Part shown: positions 1 through 5,667 of the stretch, one piece after another | How positions within the stretch are numbered: the stretch's first letter is position 1 | Layout: the number at the start of each line of letters is the position of its first letter | NCBI GenBank assembly: GCA_937872005.1 | Contig: CALMPQ010000402.1 | Coordinates: 1 to 9,042, forward strand | Length of the DNA stretch: 9,042 nt | Direction: 5' to 3' | From: an uncultured Propioniciclava sp. | GTDB taxonomy: Bacteria > Actinomycetota > Actinomycetes > Propionibacteriales > Propionibacteriaceae | Program-made: the position numbers and the translations under genes | Notes under the pieces: generated by a model | Database searches by the model: none | Told to the model about the DNA's origin: nothing | The model's input: only the letters and a program-made list of their open reading frames with translations

Positions 1-426
1 GACCGTGAACACCGGCCGTTCGGCCGCCGCGCGCAGGAAGCCCTGCCGCACGCGCACCAACAGGCACGGGCCCGACGCATCAACCGGGGCGACCAGCACG
101 AACCCCTCGACGTCGGAGGTCCACGACCAGCCGGCCCAGCCGGGCGCGACGGTCACGGCCATGCCCAACGGCGGCAACGCGCGCTCGACGTCGGCGGTGT
201 TGTCCAACGACACCATGGTCGTCCAGCCGCCGTCGTCACCGAGGTGCCGCAAGCGGGCGGTGAAGGAGTCCGCGAGAGTCAACCGGGCCTCGGTCTCATC
301 CGGCTCCCACCCGGCCACCGGGTCGCCGGGCAGGCCAAACGCGAACTCGACCACGGGCGTCCGGTCACGGCGCACGAACAGCCCCCGGCCGCCCCCGGTG
401 AGGGAACAGGCGAAGCCCCAGCTCAC
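1..426 (-). CDS. Unrecognised protein, N-terminal 142 residues (gene continues past the left edge)
   Basis: An open minus-strand frame with no stop runs from a GTG at 424-426 to the window edge. The GTG lies inside GTGA and overlaps the TGA stop of the upstream glycosylase gene by 3 bases, which is the usual layout of translationally coupled genes and the main reason for choosing this start. The protein begins MSWGFACSLTGGG. It is rich in Gly, Val, Trp and acidic residues and has alternating hydrophobic stretches that suggest beta structure. There is no signal peptide, membrane segment or motif I can name. A Trp-rich stretch (GWAGWSWTSD) falls near residues 98-107. Codon use looks like that of the neighbours. 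Because it probably shares a transcript with a repair glycosylase, a DNA-maintenance role is possible, but nothing in the sequence shows one. The gene call is fairly sure; the function is unknown. Confidence 0.72.
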   Translation of the reverse strand, partial: MSWGFACSLTGGGRGLFVRRDRTPVVEFAFGLPGDPVAGWEPDETEARLTLADSFTARLRHLGDDGGWTTMVSLDNTADVERALPPLGMAVTVAPGWAGWSWTSDVEGFVLVAPVDASGPCLLVRVRQGFLRAAAERPVFTV

Positions 427-1262
427 GAGCCGGGCACCTCCACGACGCCGGACGCCCCCGCCGGCTGGCAGACCCCACACCAGTAGAGGTTGCGGCCCCC
501 GAGGTCGGCCGACGACACCGGCGTCCCGCAGACATGGCAGGGCAGTTCCGCCCGGCGGTAGACGTAGACCTCGCCGCCGTGGCGGTCCACGCGCGGGTCA
601 CGCCCCATCGCCTCCGGCAGGTGGTCGGACGCCACCGTGTCGATGCGCCCCACCTCGACCGCGGCCCGCATCAACGAAACCAGATCGCCCCACATCGCGT
701 CGAACACCGCACGCGGCAACAGATTCCCCGGCAAGAAGGGGTCGATCCGGTGCCGGTACAACACCTCGGCGCGGAAGATGTTGCCCACCCCTGCGAAGGC
801 CTTCTGCTCCATGAGCAGCGCCGCGATCGACTTCCGGGAGCGCGACACCACCGCCCACGCCTTCTCCGGGTCGGCGTCCGACCGGATCGGGTCGGGCCCC
901 GAATCGGCGACCACGGCAGCCCGCTCCCCCGGCGTGACCAGCCGGCACCACTGGGGGCCACGCAGGTCGGCGGCGAGGCGTCCGTCGGTGATGCGCAGGC
1001 GCAGCGTCGTCGGGTTCGGTGGGGGAAATGCCTCGTTGAACAGGAATTTCCCGATCAGCCCCAGGTGGATCCACACCGTGCCAGGCTCGAAGTCGACCAG
1101 CAGGTGCTTCCCGACCGAGTCGGCCCCCACCAGCACGCCACCGTCCAGCAGCGCTGCCGCCTCGGCGAACCGCCCCTGGGGTGACGTCACCGACACCGGA
1201 CGCCCCCCGAACTCCGCGGTCAGGGCGCGGGCGAGGCGGTGCGTGACGTGTCCCTCGGGCAT
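423..1262 (-). CDS. nei1: Fpg/Nei family DNA glycosylase/AP lyase (Nei1-like)
   Basis: This 279-residue enzyme should excise oxidised bases from DNA in base-excision repair and nick the strand by its lyase activity. The start at 1262 gives MPEGH, so Pro2 (the nucleophile once Met is removed) and Glu3 are in place; an in-frame start at 1334 would bury Pro2 and is wrong. Lys52 in GKHLL is the conserved lysine of the N-terminal beta-sandwich domain. The helix-two-turn-helix spans about 140-175 and contains GVGN (158-161). The C-terminus carries a complete CX2CX16CX2C zinc finger (Cys242, 245, 262, 265) with the conserved Arg257. The opening (MPEGH, then SPQGRF at 27-32) and the DLRGP segment resemble mycobacterial Nei1 (Rv2464c) more than classical MutM, which starts MPELPE. 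Its stop overlaps the start of the next minus-strand gene. The family is sure; the exact lesion preference cannot be read from sequence. Confidence 0.95.
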   Translation of the reverse strand: MPEGHVTHRLARALTAEFGGRPVSVTSPQGRFAEAAALLDGGVLVGADSVGKHLLVDFEPGTVWIHLGLIGKFLFNEAFPPPNPTTLRLRITDGRLAADLRGPQWCRLVTPGERAAVVADSGPDPIRSDADPEKAWAVVSRSRKSIAALLMEQKAFAGVGNIFRAEVLYRHRIDPFLPGNLLPRAVFDAMWGDLVSLMRAAVEVGRIDTVASDHLPEAMGRDPRVDRHGGEVYVYRRAELPCHVCGTPVSSADLGGRNLYWCGVCQPAGASGVVEVPGS

Positions 1263-1269
1263 GGCGGGC

Positions 1270-1275
1270 AGTGTA
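1270..1275 (-). promoter_or_regulatory. Probable -10 element of the nei1-like gene
   Basis: On the minus strand this reads TACACT, a good TANNNT match, and ends 7 nt before the ATG at 1262. That spacing puts the likely transcription start on the start codon, so the mRNA would be leaderless. No convincing -35 is visible, which is common in actinobacteria. Confidence 0.5.
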
Positions 1276-1288
1276 GTCGCGCCCCCGC

Positions 1289-1294
1289 TAGGAT
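1289..1294 (+). promoter_or_regulatory. Probable -10 element of the three-gene set
   Basis: TAGGAT lies 6 nt upstream of the GTG at 1301, again consistent with a leaderless transcript. There is no Shine-Dalgarno sequence in front of the GTG. The element sits where the -35 of the divergent nei1 promoter would be. Confidence 0.5.
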
Positions 1295-1300
1295 CCGGAC

Positions 1301-1972
1301 GTGGCCGAGCACACCCCCGAACGCGCCAAGTCACGGCTGGAGCCGTGGCGGAAGCGCTATGCGCTGGTCTCCGACATCCTCACCCCGCAGCGCATCGGCC
1401 TGCTGCTCGCGGTGGCCCTCCTCGGCGTCGTGGCGCTGGCCGGCGGCTGGCAGGCGGTCGAAGGGGTGGAGGGCCCCGAGACACCGAAGGTCGCCGTGGG
1501 TGAGAAGATCGTGGCCACCCCGATGGAGGTGACGGTCCGTCGCGCCCGCCACGTCGAAGAACTGAAGCCGTCGCTCCCGCGAGCCGACGGGTACCGCTAC
1601 CTCGTGGTCTCCCTCGACCTCACCCTCCGCCACGAGCGGTACGTCAGCGGCGTCGAGCTCGCGCCGGCCATCAGCCTGGACGCCGCCGGCCTCAAGACCA
1701 CCCCACTGCGCAGCGGCCCGAAGATCAACGACCCGAGCCTGCTGCGGGGGCTGGACGGGTTGCCCGCCCGCACCTACCAGCCCGGCCTCGCGACGTCGAC
1801 GATCGTCGTGTGGCAGCAGGCACTCACCGAACCCATCCCGACCGAGGTGACGATCACGTTCGCCAAGCAGACCTGGCGGCAGTCCGTGCTCGACGGCGGC
1901 TGGGGTTGGTACGACCCGGCACCGGTCGCCCGCGTCACCCTTCCCCTCGAAGAGCTGGACGCCCCGGCATGA
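1301..1972 (+). CDS. Membrane-anchored protein of unknown function, first of a three-gene set
   Basis: This 223-residue protein starts at GTG 1301. A basic cytoplasmic tail of about 30 residues is followed by one hydrophobic segment (about 32-49, IGLLLAVALLGVVALAGG). The remainder, about 170 residues, should lie outside the membrane because the positive charge is on the N-terminal side. That region opens with VAVGEKI and continues with alternating strands (YLVVSLDLTL and similar), giving the look of a small immunoglobulin-like beta sandwich of the kind seen in DUF4352-type proteins; that comparison is by eye. It contains no cysteine. The segment LPARTYQPGLATSTIVVWQ resembles LPSNCGPTNPGLPVTCQIPF in the next gene, so the two may be distant paralogues. 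Its stop overlaps the next start (ATGA). It is divergent from nei1 and shares its promoter region. The function is unknown; an envelope role is inferred from topology alone. Confidence 0.82.
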   Translation: MAEHTPERAKSRLEPWRKRYALVSDILTPQRIGLLLAVALLGVVALAGGWQAVEGVEGPETPKVAVGEKIVATPMEVTVRRARHVEELKPSLPRADGYRYLVVSLDLTLRHERYVSGVELAPAISLDAAGLKTTPLRSGPKINDPSLLRGLDGLPARTYQPGLATSTIVVWQQALTEPIPTEVTITFAKQTWRQSVLDGGWGWYDPAPVARVTLPLEELDAPA

Positions 1973-2553
1973 GGTTCACCCGCACCGGCCTGGTCACCGT
2001 GCTGCTCGTGGTCGCGGCCCTGTTCGTCGGCTCGTGGCTGACCCAGTACCTGCCCAACCCCGACGACTTCCGCGACGACCCGTTCCCCGTGGCAGGTGCG
2101 GTGGGTGAACCGGTCCGGCTCCGCAACAGTGAGTTCACCCTGACCAAGGTGCAGGCCGCCAAGCGCTACGAGGCGTTCCGCCAGGTGGCAGCCACCGACG
2201 GGGTGTTCGTCATCGTCGACTTCACCTTCGTCCCATTGACCGAGCCCGGCATCCTGGCGGGCAGCCAGAACGAGGTACGCGCCACCGACGGGCGTGTCTT
2301 CGGGGGCAGCCCACCCCTGCCGAGCAACTGCGGCCCCACCAACCCCGGGCTGCCCGTCACCTGCCAGATCCCGTTCGAGGTGCCGAGCGACGCGCTGGTC
2401 GGCCTGGTGCTGGCCATCCCCGCCGAGAACGGGTCGCACAGCCGGGACAATGTCACCGAGATCGACCTGGGCATCACACCCGAGGTCGCCGAGCAGTTCG
2501 CGGCCACCGACGCCCAGGTCTCCATCCACAGCTCCCGGCCGGTGGAACGATGA
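1969..2553 (+). CDS. Membrane-anchored protein of unknown function with a probable disulfide, second of the set
   Basis: This 194-residue protein starts at the ATG in the ATGA overlap with the previous stop; longer in-frame starts reach back inside the upstream gene and are rejected. After MRFTR comes a hydrophobic segment at about 7-24, which is either an uncleaved anchor or a signal peptide. There is no lipobox cysteine, so it is not a lipoprotein. The outer domain opens GAVGEPVRLRNSEFTLTKV, a layout like DUF4352-type beta-sandwich proteins: the GE dipeptide of a first strand, then FVIVDFTFVPL as a core strand. Cys121 and Cys132 flank the TNPGLP turn and could form a disulfide outside the membrane. 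The segment CQIPFEVP after Cys132 is also typical of this kind of fold. It overlaps the third gene by ATGA, so the three proteins are probably made together. The function is unknown. Confidence 0.83.
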   Translation: MRFTRTGLVTVLLVVAALFVGSWLTQYLPNPDDFRDDPFPVAGAVGEPVRLRNSEFTLTKVQAAKRYEAFRQVAATDGVFVIVDFTFVPLTEPGILAGSQNEVRATDGRVFGGSPPLPSNCGPTNPGLPVTCQIPFEVPSDALVGLVLAIPAENGSHSRDNVTEIDLGITPEVAEQFAATDAQVSIHSSRPVER

Positions 2554-3170
2554 CGAACCCGACGTGGTGGCGGCGCAACCGCCTGTGGCTCTTGATGCTG
2601 GCCCCCTTGCTCCTGCTCGCGGTGGCCACCTCCTCGTTCCGGCTGGTCACGCTCTACCTGCCGTGGGAGTGGTCGCGGCCGACCGTGGCCCACGCACCCA
2701 CGGGCACGCTGCGCCACCAGTTCCTCGGCTCCGATGACGTGCGTCGGGAGCGGGAGGTGACGGTCACGATCGTGTCGGCCCGCAGTGTCCCCAGCTCGGA
2801 CGGGATCCTCCCCGCCCCCGGCGCAGCCCTGTGGCAGATCGAGCTGGAGTTCGTGGCGTCCCCCGACCAGATCCTTCAGTTCTGCACGATCGAGCTCGCG
2901 GACGCCGCAGGCCCCCGCTATGGGAACCAGGGCGGCAAGGTGGACGCCGACGGCGAGCCGACCTTCGCCAACGCACTCCAGTTCTGCGTGCCCGAGGACG
3001 CACCGGGCCCGACACTCGAGTCGTTCACCGGCCAGCTGGTGCCCTCCCCCGAGGAGCGCCCGGCGACGTGGCGCCTGACCTACGCCCTAGGGCTGCCGAG
3101 CGATGCCGAACCCACTGAGCTGCGCATCGGCTGGGACAGGCCGGAGTACCTGGTCCTGCAGCTACCCTGA
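2550..3170 (+). CDS. Membrane-anchored protein of unknown function, third of the set
   Basis: This 206-residue protein begins MTNPTWWRRNR, a basic aromatic N-terminus, followed by a hydrophobic segment at about 12-28. The ATG sits in an ATGA overlap with the second gene. The outer part has beta-like stretches (REVTVTIVSARSV, LWQIELEFVAS) and two cysteines, Cys112 and Cys146, that could pair. Both follow a QF dipeptide (LQFC). Its resemblance to the first two proteins is mainly in plan (short basic tail, one anchor, beta domain with WRLTYALGLP near the end) and I could not align it well by eye. It may be a diverged member or simply a partner. Its last 9 bases overlap the end of the convergent membrane-protein gene, so no room remains for a terminator between them. 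The function is unknown. Confidence 0.82.
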   Translation: MTNPTWWRRNRLWLLMLAPLLLLAVATSSFRLVTLYLPWEWSRPTVAHAPTGTLRHQFLGSDDVRREREVTVTIVSARSVPSSDGILPAPGAALWQIELEFVASPDQILQFCTIELADAAGPRYGNQGGKVDADGEPTFANALQFCVPEDAPGPTLESFTGQLVPSPEERPATWRLTYALGLPSDAEPTELRIGWDRPEYLVLQLP

Positions 3171-4439
3171 AGCGGCCGTCGACCCGGCCGTGGCTTCCTG
3201 GTCCCTCGTCTCGGCCGTCCTCGCCTGGGCGGCCACCACGACGTTGACCGCGGCGGCGATGAGGGCCAGGACGAGCACGTAGTAGACGAGGCGCTCGGCG
3301 AGCTGGATGTAGGGCTCCATCGCGTGCGTGCGCAGGGCGGGGCCGGGGCCGATGAGCATCCTGACCAGCCACGCCGAGGCCACCTGCACCTGGTTGGCGA
3401 TCGCGAACACGACGCAGAACATCACCATCGGCAGGACGCCCGCGCTGGCGACCTTGCCGATCGCGCCGAGGGCGTCCTGGATCGGCGTCGTCACGGGCTC
3501 GACGATCTGGTTCACGGCCCGACGCACCGGCTGCGGGATCTTCTTGATCCGCTCGGTGACCTCTTCGCGCGTCTCGATCCTGAACGTGTCCTGGCGCAGC
3601 TTGTAGCCGTAGACGGACGCCCCGATCGCCAGCCACGCGACCGGCACGATCACGAGCGACCCGAGGTTGCCGATCAGGGCGCCGACCGCGGCGAAGGGCG
3701 CCTGCACCCAGTCCTGCCAGCCCTCGATGGTGGTCGTCACGGTCTCCCAGAGCTCCACGAGTCCAGCGATGAGCCTGCGCGAGGTCACCCAGTCGGTGAT
3801 CGACTGGATCTGTGCTGAGAATGCGTTCGCCAACGTCATCATCCACAGCACCTCGAGGTAGACCGCCACCCCGGCCCAGGCGAGGTGGCGCTGCGCGAGG
3901 CCCAGCACCGTGATCACCTTGCGCGCCGCCAGGGCCCCGACGACGAACAGCACGATGGTCCAGCCGGGCGCGTACTCGGCGCGCCCCCAGTCGATGTTCT
4001 GGACGCTGGTGTTCATCCACTCATCGATCGTGCTGTCGTACAGGAAGACCTGCACGTCCTGCTTCAGCAGACCCGCCGACGCGTACACCGCGAGGAACGG
4101 GATCAGCACCTGACCCGCGACGGTGAGGTCGTCGATCCAGCGGCTGGTCGACGAGGCCGGCTGCACCATGCCCTGGAAGGCCGGCAGGGTCGGCGCCATC
4201 GCGCGCATCATCAGCACGAAGGAGAGCAGCGTGCTCATGGGTGCCAGGGGCAGGATCAGCACGGCGAGGGTCGGGCTCCAGTCGGAGACCACGACCACCA
4301 GCCACAGGATGGCCATGCGTCCCGACCACCCGAGCAGGAACAGCCCCACGAGCTGGGGCCAGTGGGCGGCGAGCACGCGGGCGGCGTCCCGGAAGAGGCG
4401 CCCGAGACCGCGCGCGGTGTCGGTGAGGAGGTGGGTCAC
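3162..4439 (-). CDS. Polytopic membrane protein of unknown function
   Basis: The 425-residue protein starts at a GTG (4437-4439), 15 bp after the rpiB stop, with no evident Shine-Dalgarno, so translation probably depends on coupling with rpiB. About eight hydrophobic segments can be marked, near residues 28-52, 56-78, 105-124, 159-178, 186-205, 255-277, 333-353 and 383-405. Between the last two clusters lies a charged, amphipathic stretch (about 278-330) with TREEVTERIKKIPQPVRRAVNQI and then PVTTPIQDALGAIGKV, likely cytoplasmic. The segment around 125-158 is rich in acidic and polar residues and could be a loop outside the membrane. The C-terminal 20 residues are hydrophilic and low-complexity. 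I see no transporter signature, ATP-binding motif or catalytic residues and do not recognise the family. It converges on the three anchored-protein genes, which makes a shared envelope role conceivable but unproven. Confidence 0.85.
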   Translation of the reverse strand: MTHLLTDTARGLGRLFRDAARVLAAHWPQLVGLFLLGWSGRMAILWLVVVVSDWSPTLAVLILPLAPMSTLLSFVLMMRAMAPTLPAFQGMVQPASSTSRWIDDLTVAGQVLIPFLAVYASAGLLKQDVQVFLYDSTIDEWMNTSVQNIDWGRAEYAPGWTIVLFVVGALAARKVITVLGLAQRHLAWAGVAVYLEVLWMMTLANAFSAQIQSITDWVTSRRLIAGLVELWETVTTTIEGWQDWVQAPFAAVGALIGNLGSLVIVPVAWLAIGASVYGYKLRQDTFRIETREEVTERIKKIPQPVRRAVNQIVEPVTTPIQDALGAIGKVASAGVLPMVMFCVVFAIANQVQVASAWLVRMLIGPGPALRTHAMEPYIQLAERLVYYVLVLALIAAAVNVVVAAQARTAETRDQEATAGSTAASG

Positions 4440-4454
4440 GGGTCACACGCTAGA

Positions 4455-4910
4455 TCAGCTGCGGTCCCGGTTCTCGTAGTCGTCCAGCATGGCGAGGCGC
4501 CGGACGTGGCGCGGGTCCTCGGAGAACGGCGTCTCGAGGAAGACCTTCACCATGTCGAGTGCCTCGGTGAGGCTCTGCATGCGGCCACCCAGGCTGAGCA
4601 CGTTCGCGTTCGTGTGCTCGCGGGTCAGGCGGGCCATGACGGTGTTGTAGGCCAAGCCCGCCCGGATGCCCTTCACCTTGTTGGCCGCCATCTGCTCGCC
4701 GTTGCCCGATCCGCCCAGCACGATGCCGAGGGATCCCGGCTCGGCGGCCACGGCCTCGGCCGCGGGCAGGACGAACTGGGGGTAGTCGTCCTGCGCGTCG
4801 TAGCTCGTGGCCCCGTGGTCGACGACCTCGTAGCCGAGGGCGGTCAGCTCCTTGACGAGGTACTGCTTCAGCTCGAACGCGGCATGGTCGGTCGCAATGT
4901 GAACGCGCAT
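4455..4910 (-). CDS. rpiB: Ribose-5-phosphate isomerase B
   Basis: This cytoplasmic enzyme of 151 residues interconverts ribose 5-phosphate and ribulose 5-phosphate in the non-oxidative pentose phosphate pathway. Asp8-His9 (ATDHA) forms part of the phosphate and ring-opening site. GGSGNGE at 66-72 replaces the Cys-containing GTGIG loop of the Escherichia coli enzyme and places Glu72 as the catalytic base, the arrangement known for M. tuberculosis RpiB (Glu75 there, an offset of 3). Ser68 is in the same loop. His99 in REHTNANVLSLGGR and Arg110 match the remaining conserved site residues. The length is normal for the family. It lies 40 bp downstream of the DsbA-like gene and 15 bp upstream of the membrane-protein gene, so it is the middle gene of a probable three-gene operon. 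No separate promoter is visible ahead of it. Confidence 0.97.
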   Translation of the reverse strand: MRVHIATDHAAFELKQYLVKELTALGYEVVDHGATSYDAQDDYPQFVLPAAEAVAAEPGSLGIVLGGSGNGEQMAANKVKGIRAGLAYNTVMARLTREHTNANVLSLGGRMQSLTEALDMVKVFLETPFSEDPRHVRRLAMLDDYENRDRS

Positions 4911-4934
4911 GGGGCCAGTCTGGCCGACGGCCCC
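4911..4934 (-). repeat. Dyad just upstream of the rpiB start
   Basis: Between the DsbA-like stop and the rpiB ATG there is an inverted repeat GGCCAG-T-CTGGCC (4913-4925), two bases before the start codon. An outer pair GGGGCC (4911-4916) and GGCCCC (4929-4934) offers an alternative stem. In the mRNA either could fold over the rpiB initiation region. In DNA this GC-rich it could also be chance. Confidence 0.35.
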
Positions 4935-4950
4935 AAGCGCGTGAAAGACC

Positions 4951-5553
4951 TCAGTCGAAGATCGGGTCGACCGTGCGCGTCCGCTTCAACTCGAAGAAGC
5001 CGTCGTACTCGGTCACGAGCGCGAACCCGTCGAAGAGACGACCCGCCTGCTCGCCCTTGGGGGCCGGCGAGATGACCGGCCCGAAGAGGCCCTTGCCGTT
5101 GAGGTGGATCACGGGGGTGCCCACCTCGTTGCCGACCGCGTCCATGCCGGCGTGGTGGCTGCGGCGCAGCTCGTCGTCATGGGCGCCCGTGTGCCCGAGC
5201 TCGGCCAGCGACTCGGGCAGGCCGACGTCGACCAGCGCGGCCCGGATCGTGTCATCGGTCTTGGGCTCGCCCCCCGGGTGGTAGCGGGTGCCGATGGCGG
5301 TGTAGAAGTCGCGCAGCGCCTGCTGGCCGTGCTCGCGCTCCACGGCCAGAGCCACGCGGACGCCGCCCCACCCGTTGTCCATCGCCCGGCGATAGTCGGG
5401 GCCCAGGTCGCGGCCGTCGTGGAGCACCGACAGGCTCATCACGTGGAACTGCACGTCGACGTCGCGCACCTTCTCCACCTCGAGCAGCCAGCGGGACGTC
5501 ATCCAGGCCCAGGGGCACATCGGATCGAACCAGAGATCAACCTTCTGCGTCAT
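4951..5553 (-). CDS. DsbA-family thioredoxin-fold reductase (Rv2466c-like) with a CPWA active site
   Basis: The 200-residue cytoplasmic protein has no signal peptide and belongs to the DsbA/FrnE-like branch of the thioredoxin fold with a helical insertion. The start [17 protein letters not shown] leads straight into the first strand and the active-site motif. Cys13 is the nucleophile. The motif is C-P-W-A, so the resolving cysteine is replaced by Ala16. The cis-proline loop GTPVIH is at 145-150 (Pro147). Actinobacterial relatives such as Rv2466c are mycothiol-dependent reductases acting on thiol disulfides and, in mycobacteria, on nitro-prodrugs; from memory Rv2466c has CPWC. A monothiol site would fit a reaction through a mixed disulfide with mycothiol, but the partner is inferred. 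It is the first gene of the operon with rpiB and is divergent from pepN, as I recall for M. tuberculosis. Confidence 0.93.
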   Translation of the reverse strand: MTQKVDLWFDPMCPWAWMTSRWLLEVEKVRDVDVQFHVMSLSVLHDGRDLGPDYRRAMDNGWGGVRVALAVEREHGQQALRDFYTAIGTRYHPGGEPKTDDTIRAALVDVGLPESLAELGHTGAHDDELRRSHHAGMDAVGNEVGTPVIHLNGKGLFGPVISPAPKGEQAGRLFDGFALVTEYDGFFELKRTRTVDPIFD

Positions 5554-5560
5554 GGACCCC

Positions 5561-5566
5561 AGCGTA
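5561..5566 (-). promoter_or_regulatory. Probable -10 element of the DsbA-like/rpiB/membrane-protein operon
   Basis: On the minus strand this reads TACGCT and ends 7 nt before the ATG at 5553, fitting a leaderless mRNA. A weak TTCAGT lies 16 bp further upstream. No Shine-Dalgarno is present in the 7-nt gap. Confidence 0.45.
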
Positions 5567-5593
5567 GTGGGACGGGTACGACACTGAAATGTT

Positions 5594-5621
5594 GCGGGCG
5601 GCGAGCGGAGGGCCCGCCCGC
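5594..5621. repeat. 8-bp inverted repeat in the pepN promoter region
   Basis: GCGGGCGG at 5594-5601 is the exact reverse complement of CCGCCCGC at 5614-5621, with a 12-nt gap. The right arm abuts the TAGGGT hexamer. The position over the -35 region would suit an operator, but both arms are pure G+C, so chance is a real possibility. Confidence 0.35.
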
Positions 5622-5627
5622 TAGGGT
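5622..5627 (+). promoter_or_regulatory. Possible -10 element of pepN
   Basis: TAGGGT is a TANNNT match about 40 nt upstream of the pepN ATG at 5668. A GAGG at 5654-5657, 10 nt before the ATG, would serve as ribosome binding site. So pepN, unlike the other transcription-unit heads here, seems to have a short untranslated leader. There is no clear -35. Confidence 0.35.
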
Positions 5628-5667
5628 GGGAAGATCACCCTGCCAGCCAGACCGAGGATGCACCTGC

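Noticed and set aside
5..814. Long plus-strand frames across the left part (also 534-1184 and 637-1503)
   Set aside because: They are antisense to the glycosylase and to the open minus-strand gene at the edge. Their Pro/Arg/Ser-rich composition marks them as shadows.
1263..1334. Upstream start of the glycosylase by 24 codons
   Set aside because: The enzyme needs Pro2 exposed after Met removal. MPEGH at 1262 is the family N-terminus, and the extension would overlap the divergent gene.
1969..2553. Lipoprotein assignment for the anchored proteins
   Set aside because: None of the three has a cysteine just after its hydrophobic segment, so there is no lipobox.
1263..4454. Mobile element or genomic island carrying the envelope genes
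   Set aside because: No integrase, transposase, tRNA gene or flanking direct repeats were seen. Base composition and codon use look like the neighbours.
3885..5075. A 396-codon plus-strand frame over the membrane-protein and rpiB genes
   Set aside because: Its product is rich in Arg, His, Gln and Glu with no recognisable domain, and it runs antisense to rpiB, a certain gene.
5104..5667. Upstream extension of pepN by 188 codons
   Set aside because: It would overlap the divergent DsbA-like gene almost completely. Homologous PepN proteins begin at the MFRANITRDEA position.
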